Shown: positions 7,323 to 16,055 of the stretch, piece after piece
Layout: the number at the start of each line of letters is the position of its first letter
Position numbering within the stretch: the stretch's first letter is position 1
Assembly (NCBI GenBank): GCA_946402065.1
Contig: CAMIVR010000047.1
Coordinates: 1 to 35,278, forward strand
Origin: an uncultured Brevibacillus sp.
GTDB lineage: Bacteria; Bacillota; Bacilli; Brevibacillales; Brevibacillaceae
Direction of reading: 5' to 3'
Length of the DNA stretch: 35,278 nt
Notes under the pieces: model-generated
Databases searched by the model: none
Seen by the model: only the letters and a program-made list of their open reading frames with translations
Told to the model about the DNA's origin: nothing
Made by a program: the position numbers and the translations under genes

Positions 7323-7337
7323 TGATAATTGTTCTCA
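7323..7337. promoter_or_regulatory. Fur-like box after the odhAB transcription start
   Basis: TGATAAT-T-GTTCTCA matches the Bacillus Fur 7-1-7 consensus (TGATAAT-N-ATTATCA) at 12 of 14 positions, with a perfect left half. It covers about +10 to +24 of the predicted transcript, a position suited to repression. Related Fur-family proteins (PerR, Zur) use similar 7-1-7 sites, but the left half fits Fur best. Confidence 0.4.
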
Positions 7338-7415
7338 ATTAAAGAGAAAATTCTGGCAATTGACAATGGCGAAATAGAGCTGTATTCCACATCGATTTTG
7401 TTTTTGTCAATGCCA

Positions 7416-7433
7416 CTTCCGAAAAATCGGAAG
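7416..7433 (+). other. Small hairpin in the odhA 5' leader
   Basis: CTTCCGA (7416-7422) and TCGGAAG (7427-7433) form a perfect 7-bp stem with an AAAA loop about 65 bases before odhA. It has no following T-run, so it is not a terminator; it could affect mRNA stability. Apart from this, the two promoter regions, the inverted repeat and the Fur-like box, I see nothing else in the 6994-7498 gap. Confidence 0.35.
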
Positions 7434-7498
7434 AAAGGGAATGAACGGCGGCTGTTCTGTCGCTAGACATTCTCTTCAACTCAGAGTGGAGGAATACT

Positions 7499-10369
7499 AT
7501 GAACACCGTAGATCTGAACAAAGATCGGCCGTGGCAGCAATACCATGGTCCGAATCTTGGCTACGTCCAAGAGCAGTACGAACAGTATCTCGTGGATCCC
7601 GATTCAGTAGAACCGACGTTCCGGGACATGTTCGCTCGCTTTGGCGCCCCGCCTGCTGCGCCTGTTTCGCAGGATGGAGATGAAGCCAATGTATCGGGAT
7701 CGGCAGCACCTGACCTGTCCATCCTGAAAAAAGTCGTTGCAGCCGACAAGCTGGTATGGAATATCCGTACATTCGGACACCTCGCTGCAGATATCGACCC
7801 GTTGGGGCTCGGCATGACAGCAGATACGAGACTGCTGGAACCGGAGACCTACCAACTCACGAAAGAAGATCTGATGAAATTCCCCGCCTCGCTGATCTGG
7901 GAAAATGCACCGGAGGGCGTAGTGACGGGCTGGGATGCAATTCAACGACTTCGCCAGGCGTATACCGGGCCTGTAGCATACGAATTCAGCCACGTGCACG
8001 AAGAAAGCGAGCGCGACTGGTTAAACAGCCAGGCCGAATCAGCGGCAGCGCCGCTCACCGACAATGAGCGTATCGCACTGTTGAAAAAGCTGATGCAGGT
8101 AGAGCAGTTTGAAGCGTTCCTGCACCGCACCTTTGTCGGTCAAAAACGGTTCTCCATCGAAGGGGTAGACGTACTCGTGCCTGTCATTGACGAGATTATC
8201 CGCACGGTGATCAAATCTGGTACGAGCAATATCCTCATCGGGATGGCGCACCGCGGACGTTTGAACGTACTGGCGCACATCCTGGAAAAACCGTATGAAA
8301 AAATCTTCTCCGAGTTCCATCACTCGCCGAACAAAGAGCTGATTCCATCCGAAGGTTCGATCGGAATCAACTACGGCTGGACAGGAGACGTTAAGTATCA
8401 CTTGGGCGCCGACCGCGACCTGCAGGAGGGCGAGGCCGTCCGCGCTCATATTACGCTTGCGAACAACCCGAGTCACTTGGAATACGTCAATTCCGTCGTT
8501 GAAGGATTTACCCGTGCTGCCCAAGAGCAGCGCAATCAACCGGGCTATCCGGTTCAGGACGTCGACAAGGCAGTAGCGATCCAAATTCACGGTGACGCTG
8601 CGTTCCCGGGAGAAGGCATCGTCGCAGAGACATTGAACTTCAGCAAGCTGGACGGCTACCAAAACGGCGGAAGCATCCATATTATCGCCAACAACCGTCT
8701 CGGCTTCACAACGGACAGCAAGGACTCCCGCTCTACCTACTACGCCAGCGATTTGGCCAAGGGCTACGAGATCCCGATCATTCACGTAAATGCTGACAAT
8801 CCGGAAGCATGCTATGCTGCAGCGCGTCTGGCCAGTGCCTACCGGCTTCGCTTTAAAAAGGACTTCCTGATTGATCTGATCGGATACCGCCGTTACGGAC
8901 ATAATGAAATGGACGATCCGGAAGTAACCCAGCCGCTGATGTACGACAAAGTGCGTAAACATCCGACGGTAAGCGAACTCTATGGAAAACAGCTGCAAGC
9001 GGCGGGGATAGTCAGCGCGGAGCAAATCGAGCAATTGCTCCAGGAAGTAGTCGCAAGCTTCCAACAAGCTTACGAAAAAGTGAAGGAGCAAGGCGGTCAG
9101 GACCATGTGTCTCTGGCAGGCCAACCGCCAGTCGATCCGCAAAGCCTGAATCTGACAACGGCTGTACCTGTCGAGAAGCTGCGCGAGATCAACGAAGCGC
9201 TGTTGAAACGCCCTGAGGGCTTCAAGGTATATCCAAAGCTGCAGCGGATTCTCGAGCGCAGAGCGACTGCCTTGGACGAAGGCGAAAAAGTGGACTGGGC
9301 ATTGGCCGAAACACTTGCATTCGCTACGATTCTCGCGGACGGCAAACCAATCCGCCTGAGCGGACAAGATTCCGAGCGCGGTACGTTTGCACACCGCCAC
9401 GTTATCTTGCACGACCGGGAAACAGGAGAAACCTACTCACCATTGCATACAATGCCGCAAGCACGGGCATCGTTCGCGGTGCATAACAGTCCGCTGACGG
9501 AAGCAGCCGTTCTCGGCTTTGAATACGGGTACAACGTCTACGCACCGGAGACATTCGTGCTGTGGGAAGCGCAGTACGGCGATTTCGCCAACGCGGCGCA
9601 AGTCATCATCGACCAGTTCATCTCTGCCGGCCGTTCCAAGTGGTCGCAAAAATCGAGCATCGCCCTGCTTCTGCCGCACGGCTACGAAGGTCAAGGACCG
9701 GAACACTCAAGTGCGCGTCTGGAGCGTTTCCTGCAACTGTCTGCGGAAGAAAACTGGACGGTAGCCAACCTGACCAGCTCCGCCCAATACTTCCATCTGC
9801 TGCGCAGACAGGCAGCGATCGGTCAAACAGAGGCAGCGCGTCCGCTGGTGCTGATGTCGCCGAAGAGTCTCATCCGCAATCCGCGTGTCGGTTCACCCGT
9901 TTCTGCGTTCGCTGAAGGCACATTCAAGCCTGTTCTGGAACAGGAAGGGTTCGGTGACAAGGCGGGCAAAGTCGAACGCCTGATTCTCTGCAGCGGCAAA
10001 GTTGCCCTCGACCTGGAAGAGGCGCTTGACGCACAGAAAGACAAGGATTGGTCGTGGCTGCACGTCGCCCGAGTGGAACAGCTCTACCCGTTCCCTAAGA
10101 GCGAAATCGAGCAAATCCTTGGCCGTTACAGCAAGCTCAAGGAAATCGTCTGGGTACAGGAAGAACCGCAAAACATGGGATCCTGGCGCTATATTGAGCC
10201 GCACCTTCGCGCGGTGGCAAACGCCAAGACGGTCGTTCGCTATATTGGCCGTCCGGACCGTTCCAGCCCGGCCAGCGGCCACCAGGACGTTCATAGCTTC
10301 GAGCAGAAAGCGATTGTCTCGATTGCCCTGAACCAGAACTCTTTGAAACCAATTCCACTAGGGAGGTAG
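7499..10369 (+). CDS. odhA: 2-oxoglutarate dehydrogenase E1 component
   Basis: The protein has 956 residues, full length for the Bacillus-type E1 enzyme. With thiamine diphosphate it decarboxylates 2-oxoglutarate and passes the succinyl group to the lipoyl arm of OdhB. The N-terminal segment is short, followed by the E1 core with '[19 protein letters not shown]', the thiamine-binding 'GDAAFPGEG' at about 365-373 ending in the conserved Asn of 'AETLNFS', and '[13 protein letters not shown]'. The C-terminal part has '[23 protein letters not shown]' (given here as two adjoining conserved blocks). The ATG follows GGAGGA. The odhB ribosome binding site overlaps its last codons, so the two are one operon. 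The E3 subunit (lipoamide dehydrogenase) is not in the window, as is usual in Bacilli. Confidence 0.97.
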   Translation: MNTVDLNKDRPWQQYHGPNLGYVQEQYEQYLVDPDSVEPTFRDMFARFGAPPAAPVSQDGDEANVSGSAAPDLSILKKVVAADKLVWNIRTFGHLAADIDPLGLGMTADTRLLEPETYQLTKEDLMKFPASLIWENAPEGVVTGWDAIQRLRQAYTGPVAYEFSHVHEESERDWLNSQAESAAAPLTDNERIALLKKLMQVEQFEAFLHRTFVGQKRFSIEGVDVLVPVIDEIIRTVIKSGTSNILIGMAHRGRLNVLAHILEKPYEKIFSEFHHSPNKELIPSEGSIGINYGWTGDVKYHLGADRDLQEGEAVRAHITLANNPSHLEYVNSVVEGFTRAAQEQRNQPGYPVQDVDKAVAIQIHGDAAFPGEGIVAETLNFSKLDGYQNGGSIHIIANNRLGFTTDSKDSRSTYYASDLAKGYEIPIIHVNADNPEACYAAARLASAYRLRFKKDFLIDLIGYRRYGHNEMDDPEVTQPLMYDKVRKHPTVSELYGKQLQAAGIVSAEQIEQLLQEVVASFQQAYEKVKEQGGQDHVSLAGQPPVDPQSLNLTTAVPVEKLREINEALLKRPEGFKVYPKLQRILERRATALDEGEKVDWALAETLAFATILADGKPIRLSGQDSERGTFAHRHVILHDRETGETYSPLHTMPQARASFAVHNSPLTEAAVLGFEYGYNVYAPETFVLWEAQYGDFANAAQVIIDQFISAGRSKWSQKSSIALLLPHGYEGQGPEHSSARLERFLQLSAEENWTVANLTSSAQYFHLLRRQAAIGQTEAARPLVLMSPKSLIRNPRVGSPVSAFAEGTFKPVLEQEGFGDKAGKVERLILCSGKVALDLEEALDAQKDKDWSWLHVARVEQLYPFPKSEIEQILGRYSKLKEIVWVQEEPQNMGSWRYIEPHLRAVANAKTVVRYIGRPDRSSPASGHQDVHSFEQKAIVSIALNQNSLKPIPLGR

Positions 10370-10374
10370 CAGCA

Positions 10375-11661
10375 GTGTTTGAAATCAAAGTACCCGATCT
10401 GGGAGAATCCATCTCCGAAGGAACCATTGCCAAATGGCAGGTGAAAGTGGGCGATACCGTTCGTCACGGTGATTTGCTGCTAGAGCTTGAAACAGATAAA
10501 GTCAATCTGGAAATTAACGCCGAAAACGACGGTGTGATTGATTCGATTAGCAGCCAGGAGGGAGATTCCGTACACGTCGGACAAGTGATCGGGATGATCC
10601 GCTCAGGCGAAGCAGCTGCGAGTGCAGCACCGAGTGCGGCACCAAGTGCAGCTCCAGCCGAGAGCAAACCGGCTGAAGCAGCTCCTGCCCAACCTGCAGC
10701 AGCTCCAGCTCCGGCAGCAAGCCAACCTGCAGCAGCAGCTCCAGCAAGCGGCAACGCAGCCGTCACGGCATCGCCATCTGCGAGAAAATTGGCGAGAGAG
10801 CTCGGTGTTGATCTGCAGCAGGTGCGCAGCCGTGATCAGGTGACCCGCATCAATCAAAACGACGTGCGCAGCCTGGCAGCACAAGCGGCAGCACCAAGCG
10901 CAAATCAGCCGGCGGCAAAAGCAGAGAGCACTCCAGCGCCGCAAGCTGGCCTGGAAGGCAAGCCGGCCCTGCGCCAACGCATGTCCCGTCGCCGCCTGAC
11001 GATTGCCAAGCGACTGGTAGAGGCACAAAAAACGGCAGCGATGCTGACCACGTTCAACGAAGTGGACATGACGGCGATCATGGACATTCGCAACCGCCGC
11101 AAACAGACGTTCAAAGAGAAACACGATGTGGGTCTGGGCTTCATGTCCTTCTTCACGAAAGCAGTCGTAGGCGCATTAAAAGCATTCCCGATGCTCAATG
11201 CCGAGATTGACGGCGAAGACATCATCGTCAAGCAGTACTACGACATCGGGATCGCCGTCGCGGCGAAGGAAGGTCTTGTCGTTCCGGTCGTACGCAACGC
11301 AGAACGACTCGGCTTTGCCGATATTGAGCGCGAAATCGCCGATCTGGCGGCAAAAGCACGTGCCAATGCTCTCTCGCTGGCTGATTTGCAAGGCGGTACG
11401 TTCACGATTACCAACGGTGGTACGTTTGGATCGTTGCTGTCTACGCCGATCTTGAACACGCCGCAAGTAGGGATTTTGGGTATGCACAAAATCCAGTGGC
11501 GTCCAGTGGCAATCGACGAGACCAGAATGGAAAACCGCCCGATGATGTACATCGCCCTCTCCTACGATCACCGTATCGTCGACGGCAGCGAAGCGGTGCG
11601 CTTCCTGGTGAAAGTAAAAGAACTGCTTGAAGATCCGGAAACACTGTTGCTGGAAGGATAA
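10375..11661 (+). CDS. odhB: Dihydrolipoyllysine succinyltransferase (2-oxoglutarate dehydrogenase E2)
   Basis: The 428-residue E2 core protein takes the succinyl group from OdhA and moves it to CoA. An N-terminal lipoyl domain (1 to about 76) carries the lipoylated Lys42 in '[10 protein letters not shown]'. A flexible linker rich in Ala, Pro and Ser follows (about 80-130), then the peripheral subunit-binding domain (about 132-166, '[18 protein letters not shown]'), a second Ala/Pro linker, and the catalytic domain. That domain ends with '[16 protein letters not shown]', which holds the active-site His399 and Asp403. It starts at GTG 10375, eight bases after GGGAGG, which itself runs up to the odhA stop. 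A strong terminator follows at 11682. Confidence 0.97.
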   Translation: MFEIKVPDLGESISEGTIAKWQVKVGDTVRHGDLLLELETDKVNLEINAENDGVIDSISSQEGDSVHVGQVIGMIRSGEAAASAAPSAAPSAAPAESKPAEAAPAQPAAAPAPAASQPAAAAPASGNAAVTASPSARKLARELGVDLQQVRSRDQVTRINQNDVRSLAAQAAAPSANQPAAKAESTPAPQAGLEGKPALRQRMSRRRLTIAKRLVEAQKTAAMLTTFNEVDMTAIMDIRNRRKQTFKEKHDVGLGFMSFFTKAVVGALKAFPMLNAEIDGEDIIVKQYYDIGIAVAAKEGLVVPVVRNAERLGFADIEREIADLAAKARANALSLADLQGGTFTITNGGTFGSLLSTPILNTPQVGILGMHKIQWRPVAIDETRMENRPMMYIALSYDHRIVDGSEAVRFLVKVKELLEDPETLLLEG

Positions 11662-11681
11662 TCCAAGCGAAGCTGAAGGCG

Positions 11682-11719
11682 AAAGCAGAACTCGCACATC
11701 GGGTTCTGCTTTGCTTTTT
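11682..11719 (+). terminator. Rho-independent terminator of odhAB
   Basis: AAAGCAGAAC (11682-11691) pairs with GTTCTGCTTT (11703-11712) in a perfect 10-bp stem, with a run of five T at 11715-11719. It starts 20 bases after the odhB stop and closes the odhAB operon. Confidence 0.85.
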
Positions 11720-11764
11720 CCGGCGCTGGTAATTTGGGGAGTACAGTTCAGCAAACTTTCACAA

Positions 11765-11793
11765 TTGACATACACAAGATATTGAGATAAATT
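11765..11793 (+). promoter_or_regulatory. Promoter of the nrdIEF operon
   Basis: A perfect TTGACA (11765-11770), a 17-base spacer and TAAATT (11788-11793) form a sigma-A promoter with a start near 11800. The leader to nrdI would be about 470 nt and includes the cobalamin riboswitch and a terminator. Confidence 0.6.
11772..11787. promoter_or_regulatory. NrdR-like box 1
   Basis: ACACAAGATATTGAGA matches the NrdR box consensus (acaCwAtATaTwGtgt) at about 13 of 16 positions. It lies between the -35 and -10 of the nrd promoter, where a repressor would block RNA polymerase. NrdR is the ATP/dATP-sensing repressor of ribonucleotide reductase genes. Confidence 0.6.
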
Positions 11794-11803
11794 GGATAAG
11801 TAC

Positions 11804-11819
11804 CAACTACATATTGTTT
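11804..11819. promoter_or_regulatory. NrdR-like box 2
   Basis: CAACTACATATTGTTT matches the NrdR consensus at about 12 of 16 positions. It starts 32 bases after box 1, so 16 bases separate them and their centres are three helical turns apart. This tandem spacing is typical of NrdR sites and supports both boxes. Confidence 0.55.
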
Positions 11820-12005
11820 TCCTGAGGTGCTTGCTCGGTATAGAGACCGAGAAGCTTAAAAGGGAAGTCCGGTGCAAATCCGGTGCGGTCCCGCCACTGT
11901 AAAGGACGAGTCTCATCCGATAAGCCACTGGCATTGTTTGCGGACAAGCCGGGAAGGTGGATGACGACGATGATGCCTGAGCCAGGAGACCTGCCTTTTT
12001 GTTGA
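11818..12005 (+). promoter_or_regulatory. Cobalamin (AdoCbl) riboswitch
   Basis: The order of conserved parts is that of the B12 riboswitch: 'GAGGTGC' near the start, 'AAAAGGGAAGTCCGGTGCAA' followed by the paired 'ATCCGGTGCGGTCCCGCCAC', 'TGTAA', 'GATAAGCCACTGGC', and the B12 box 'GAGCCAGGAGACCTGCC' at 11979-11995. AdoCbl riboswitches usually turn genes off when the coenzyme is abundant. Here the target is the B12-independent class Ib ribonucleotide reductase, a known type of isozyme control. Confidence 0.93.
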
Positions 12006-12083
12006 CACAAACCCTACGGTAGATAGGAAAGGTGTCCGTTTCGCCCATGACGTGACATGCGTTTATTTGGCTTGCTCACAGTG

Positions 12084-12122
12084 GCGCATTCGGCCTTTCT
12101 GCTGCCGGGTGCGCTTTTTTTT
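12084..12122 (+). terminator. Intrinsic terminator, likely riboswitch expression platform
   Basis: GCGCATTCGGC (12084-12094) pairs with GCCGGGTGCGC (12104-12114) over 11 positions, two of them T-G, and eight T follow (12115-12122). It lies between the riboswitch and nrdI, so it would stop transcription when AdoCbl is bound. I could not define the competing antiterminator with confidence; ATGCG at 12058-12062 can pair with CGCAT at 12085-12089 and may be part of it. Confidence 0.8.
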
Positions 12123-12268
12123 CGGTCGAATGCGACTCGGATAGAACGATCGACATTGGCGTAACCGGGAAGCCAAGCGATCGATACGAGTGAGGTCAAT
12201 ACGGGATGATCGACATCCGCGCAGCCAAGGTGGCTGATCGCGGGAAAATGGGAGGAGAAACGATTCGC

Positions 12269-12628
12269 ATGCTGATTGTATATGATTCCAGAACGGGGAA
12301 TGTACGCCGATTTGTCAACAAGCTGAATCTGCCTTCTGTCCAAATCGATGACACATTGATGGTGGACGAGCCGTTCGTTCTGGTCACCTATACAACCGGA
12401 TTCGGGCAGGTGCCGGCGAAAGTACAATCCTTTTTGCAGCGCAACCACAAAGGCTTGCGCGGTGTTTCCGCCAGCGGCAATCGCAACTGGGGGGAAGGCT
12501 TTGCCAAGAGCGCCGATGCAATCGCAGGAATGTACGGCGTACCGGTTCTGAACAAATTCGAATTGGCGGGAACAGCAAGAGACGTAGAACGGTTTATGAG
12601 AGAGGTGAACGCAGTTGCGGCATATTGA
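12269..12628 (+). CDS. nrdI: Class Ib ribonucleotide reductase flavodoxin NrdI
   Basis: A 119-residue FMN flavodoxin-like protein that supplies the oxidant used to build the dimanganese-tyrosyl radical of NrdF. The start is ATG 12269, after GGGAGGAG at 12250-12257; it gives the family's usual N-terminus 'MLIVYDSRTGNVRRFV', which includes the FMN phosphate loop. 'TYTTGFGQVP' and 'GVSASGNRNWGEGFAKSAD' are the other conserved flavin-site segments. An upstream in-frame ATG at 12206 would add 21 residues not found in the family. It overlaps nrdE by 14 bases, so the two are translationally coupled. Confidence 0.95.
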   Translation: MLIVYDSRTGNVRRFVNKLNLPSVQIDDTLMVDEPFVLVTYTTGFGQVPAKVQSFLQRNHKGLRGVSASGNRNWGEGFAKSADAIAGMYGVPVLNKFELAGTARDVERFMREVNAVAAY

Positions 12629-14699
12629 ATTAAACAACCTGCTGATGCAGCGCGATGCGAACGGATTTTTTCAACTGGAGAAAGACAGGGAGGCCGTGCA
12701 GGTCTTCATGGACGAGGTGCGCAGCAAAAGCGTGACGTTTGCCGACACGACCGAGAAAGTCCGCTACATGATCGAGCACAATTACTACGAGAATGTATAC
12801 GATCACTACACGCTCGACGAAGTGGAAGACGTATTTGGCATTACACACAGCTACAACTTTGAATTTGCTTCCTATATGGCGGCATCAAAATTTTATACGG
12901 ATTACGCGATGAGAAGCGATGACCGTTCGCTCTATCTCGAGCATTACCCCGATCGGGTGGCGATCGTCGCGCTCCATCTCGGACGAGGAGATGTGCAAGT
13001 CGCCCGCACCCTGGCGGCGTCGATGATGGAACAGCGGCTTCAGCCTGCGACACCGACCTTTCTCAATGCGGGCAAAAGCAGACGGGGCGAGATGGTATCC
13101 TGCTTCCTGCTGGAAATGGACGACTCGCTCAACTCGATTAACTACTGCCTGAGCACGTGCATGCAGTTGTCCAAAATCGGCGGCGGCGTAGCCGTCAACC
13201 TGTCCAAATTGCGCGGGCGCGGCGAGCCGATCAAAGGCGTGGAAGGCGCAGCCAAAGGGATCATGCCGGTGCTCAAGCTGATGGAGGACGCCTTCTCCTA
13301 CGCCGATCAGATGGGCCAGCGCAAAGGCTCGGGCGCGGCGTACTACAACATTTTCGGCTGGGATGTCATGGAGCTGCTCGACAGCAAAAAAATCAACGCC
13401 GACGAGAAAACGCGGCTCAAAACACTGTCGATCGGCCTGATCGTCCCGGATCAGCTGTATCGTCTGGCGGAGGCGAACGAGCCGCTGTACGTGTTTGCGC
13501 CATACAGCGTCTACCAGGCGTACGGCGTTCATCTGGACGATATGGATCTCGATGACATGTACGACACGCTGCTCAAGGATGAGCGCGTGCGCAAAAGAGT
13601 CGTGATGAGCGCGCGGGACATGCTGATCAAAATCGCGACGATTCAGCTGGAGTCAGGCTACCCGTACATCATGAACAAGAGCAATGCGAACCGTGTCCAC
13701 GCGTTAAAAGGCGTCGGCTCGATCAAGATGTCCAATTTGTGCACAGAAATCTTTCAGCTGCAGGAGACGTCGGAAATCGCTGACTACGGACAGCCTGACA
13801 CCATCCGCCGCGACATCAGCTGCAACCTCGCCTCGCTGAACATCGCCAACGTCATGGAGCAAAAGAAGCTGCGCGATTCGGTCCATGAAGGGATGATCGC
13901 ACTGACGGCGGTAAGCGACATGACCAACGTCGCCAATGCGCCTGGCGTAGCCAAAGCAAACCGTGAAATGCACTCGGTAGGCTTGGGCGCAATGAATTTG
14001 CACGGCTTTTTGGCCAAACATAAAATCGCTTATGAAAGCGACGAAGCAAAAGACTTTTGCCGGACTTTTTTTATGATGATGAATTATTATTCGCTGGAAG
14101 CCAGCATGAATATCGCCCGAGCACAGGGTGTCACGTTCGCAGGCTTTGAGCGTTCGGATTACGCCAACGGAACGTATTTTGAGCGGTACATACGTACGGA
14201 TTATCGCCCGGTTACTGACAAGGTCAAGCTGTTGTTCGACGGCATGCAAATCCCGACAACGGAAGACTGGCAAAATCTCAAGGAATCGGTCCAGCGCCAT
14301 GGATTGTACCACGCGTATCGCTTGGCCATTGCGCCGACGCAAAGCATTTCCTACATTCAGAATGCGACATCCAGCGTCATGCCGATCGTCGAACCGATTG
14401 AAACGCGGACGTATGCCAACTCGACGACGTACTACCCGATGCCTTTTATGAATCGCGACAACTTCTTTTTCTACAAATCGGCCTATCAGATGGATCAGTT
14501 CAAGGTTCTGGATGTCATCGCCGAAATCCAGGCTCATGTCGATCAAGGCATTTCCACTGTTTTGCACGTAAACAGCGACGTGACGACAAAGCAGCTGGCC
14601 CGTTACTATATATACGCAGCCAAAAAAGGGCTGAAGTCGCTCTACTACACGCGGACGAACCGCCTGTCTGTGGAAGAGTGCATCAGTTGTTCCGTGTAA
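12615..14699 (+). CDS. nrdE: Class Ib ribonucleotide reductase large subunit
   Basis: The 694-residue catalytic subunit reduces ribonucleoside diphosphates to deoxy forms. It starts at TTG 12615, inside nrdI, with AGAGGTG at 12601-12607. There is no N-terminal ATP cone, as expected for class Ib. The active-site cysteines are visible: Cys163 in 'EMVSCFLLE', the thiyl-radical Cys376 and Glu378 in 'SNLCTEI', and Cys403 in 'DISCNLASL'. The C-terminus has the radical-relay pair Tyr677-Tyr678 in 'LYYTRTN' and the redox pair 'CISC' (689-692). The barrel loop reads 'APTQSIS' where APTGSIS is common. No intein is present. Expression should follow NrdR and the AdoCbl riboswitch. Confidence 0.96.
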   Translation: MRHIELNNLLMQRDANGFFQLEKDREAVQVFMDEVRSKSVTFADTTEKVRYMIEHNYYENVYDHYTLDEVEDVFGITHSYNFEFASYMAASKFYTDYAMRSDDRSLYLEHYPDRVAIVALHLGRGDVQVARTLAASMMEQRLQPATPTFLNAGKSRRGEMVSCFLLEMDDSLNSINYCLSTCMQLSKIGGGVAVNLSKLRGRGEPIKGVEGAAKGIMPVLKLMEDAFSYADQMGQRKGSGAAYYNIFGWDVMELLDSKKINADEKTRLKTLSIGLIVPDQLYRLAEANEPLYVFAPYSVYQAYGVHLDDMDLDDMYDTLLKDERVRKRVVMSARDMLIKIATIQLESGYPYIMNKSNANRVHALKGVGSIKMSNLCTEIFQLQETSEIADYGQPDTIRRDISCNLASLNIANVMEQKKLRDSVHEGMIALTAVSDMTNVANAPGVAKANREMHSVGLGAMNLHGFLAKHKIAYESDEAKDFCRTFFMMMNYYSLEASMNIARAQGVTFAGFERSDYANGTYFERYIRTDYRPVTDKVKLLFDGMQIPTTEDWQNLKESVQRHGLYHAYRLAIAPTQSISYIQNATSSVMPIVEPIETRTYANSTTYYPMPFMNRDNFFFYKSAYQMDQFKVLDVIAEIQAHVDQGISTVLHVNSDVTTKQLARYYIYAAKKGLKSLYYTRTNRLSVEECISCSV

Positions 14700-14795
14700 A
14701 TACACGGCAACGACATCTGTTTCTGGCGTGTGTTTGTGAAATAACAGCCAGAACGGATGGGAACAAAGCAGTTGAGAAGGGATGTAGAAGCCGTC

Positions 14796-15761
14796 ATGAG
14801 CGTCATGAAAGCCGTCAACTGGAACAGACCGGACGACGATTATACGAGTACGTTTTGGAATCAAAACATTATGCAGTTCTGGACGGACGAGGAGATTCCC
14901 CTGTCCGACGATAAAATGTCCTGGCTCACGCTGAATGAAGCCGAGCAGGATACTTATATGAAAGTGCTCGGCGGACTGACGCTGCTCGATACGGTCCAGG
15001 GTGGCGTCGGCATGCCGAAAATACTGGAGCATGTCGATGGTCTGCAGCGCAAGGCCGTACTCGGGTTCATGGGCATGATGGAGCAAATCCACGCCAAGTC
15101 GTACAGCAGCATTTTTACCACGCTGGCGACGACCGAGGAAATCGACGACGTGTTTCGCTGGGTGGAAAACAACGAGCGCTTGCAGAAGAAGGCGGAGATG
15201 ATCTCGACGTTTTACAATTCCATCGAGACGCGCAAAGATTTGTATTTGGCGATGGCCGCGTCCGTCCTCCTGGAAAGCTACCTGTTTTACAGCGGATTTT
15301 TTTACCCGCTCTACTTGGCCGGCCAGGGGAAAATGACGAGCAGTGGTGAGATCATCGATCTGATTTTGCGGGATGAGAGCATTCACGGACTGTACGTGGG
15401 CGTACTGGCTCAGGAGGTGTTCGCGGAGCTTTCGCCGAAGGAGCAGCAGGAGGCGCTGGAGGCGTTTCATGCGCTGCTGCGCGACCTGCACGCCAACGAG
15501 GAGAAGTATACGGAGGAGCTGTATACGGCCATCGGGCTGACGGATGAAGTCAAAACATTCGTCCGCTATAACGGGAACAAGGCGCTGATGAATCTCGGCT
15601 TGGATCCGGTTTTTCCCGAGGAGGAAGTCAATCCGATCGTATTTAACGGAATCAGCACACGCACCAAGCAGCACGATTTCTTCTCGAAAAAAGGCAACGG
15701 CTACGTCCGCACGATTCACGTGGAGCCATTGACAGACGACGATTTTCGTTTCGATCTGTGA
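14796..15761 (+). CDS. nrdF: Class Ib ribonucleotide reductase small subunit
   Basis: A 321-residue radical-generating subunit with a dimetal site and tyrosyl radical. All ligands are present: Asp65 ('LLDTVQGG'), Glu96, His99 and the radical Tyr103 ('MMEQIHAKSYS'), Glu160 ('LLESYLFYSGFF'), Glu194 and His197 ('LRDESIHG'). The C-terminus 'VEPLTDDDFRFDL' is the peptide that docks on NrdE. I chose ATG 14796 because 'MSVMKAVNWN' lines up with the start of known NrdF proteins; AGAAGGG is 14 bases upstream, rather far. An in-frame ATG at 14757 would add 13 residues without a good ribosome binding site. It lies 96 bases after nrdE in the same operon. Confidence 0.93.
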   Translation: MSVMKAVNWNRPDDDYTSTFWNQNIMQFWTDEEIPLSDDKMSWLTLNEAEQDTYMKVLGGLTLLDTVQGGVGMPKILEHVDGLQRKAVLGFMGMMEQIHAKSYSSIFTTLATTEEIDDVFRWVENNERLQKKAEMISTFYNSIETRKDLYLAMAASVLLESYLFYSGFFYPLYLAGQGKMTSSGEIIDLILRDESIHGLYVGVLAQEVFAELSPKEQQEALEAFHALLRDLHANEEKYTEELYTAIGLTDEVKTFVRYNGNKALMNLGLDPVFPEEEVNPIVFNGISTRTKQHDFFSKKGNGYVRTIHVEPLTDDDFRFDL

Positions 15762-15815
15762 CAAGATTGCAAGTGGAAGTACACAGCTGAAACCGTAGAA
15801 GAAAGCTGTATAAGC

Positions 15816-15850
15816 AAGCCGGTGGCTCTCTTGGGACCATCGGTTTTCTT
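15816..15850 (+). terminator. Probable terminator of nrdIEF
   Basis: AAGCCGGTGG (15816-15825) pairs with CCATCGGTTT (15837-15846) with two G-T pairs, and the T-rich tract TTTTCTT follows (15844-15850). It starts 55 bases after the nrdF stop. Confidence 0.6.
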
Positions 15851-15869
15851 ACTTGGGCGAGAGGAGCCG

Positions 15870-16001
15870 ATGAACGACATGGGCAATGGCGCACCTCCTG
15901 CCGGCGACATGGTTTTCGCAATTGGTCCGGACGAGCAGCCTAGTTTTTCTAAAAGGGGGGGGAAACGATTTCGGTTTTTCGGATGGTTGGATTTTTGCTG
16001 A
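15870..16001 (+). CDS. Possible small basic protein, unknown
   Basis: An ORF of 43 residues with GAGAGGAG just upstream (15859-15866, short spacing). The N-terminal half is polar and rich in Gly, Pro and Asp (starts 'MNDMGNGAPPAGDM'); the second half is basic and aromatic ('SKRGGKRFRFFGWLDFC') and ends in Cys. A run of eight G (15955-15962) lies inside it, so a one-base length change would break it. It is 54 bases before the acetyltransferase gene and could share its transcript. I do not recognise it and it may be chance. Confidence 0.25.
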   Translation: MNDMGNGAPPAGDMVFAIGPDEQPSFSKRGGKRFRFFGWLDFC

Positions 16002-16055
16002 TTGGGCAGGTTAAACAGAGAATGAAATGTTGAGGCAGGAGTGGAGGGCAGACCG

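Noticed and set aside
8039-9412. A 457-codon open frame on the minus strand within odhA.
   Set aside because: It is opposite a clear enzyme gene, has no recognisable domain or ribosome binding site, and reflects codon bias of the real gene.
10600-10760. Repetitive GC-rich stretch in odhB as a possible DNA repeat.
   Set aside because: It codes for the Ala/Pro linker after the lipoyl domain, which is naturally repetitive in E2 proteins.
13704-15764. A 686-codon open frame on the minus strand across nrdE and nrdF.
   Set aside because: Both plus-strand genes have intact catalytic motifs. The antisense frame has no known domain and is a codon-bias shadow.
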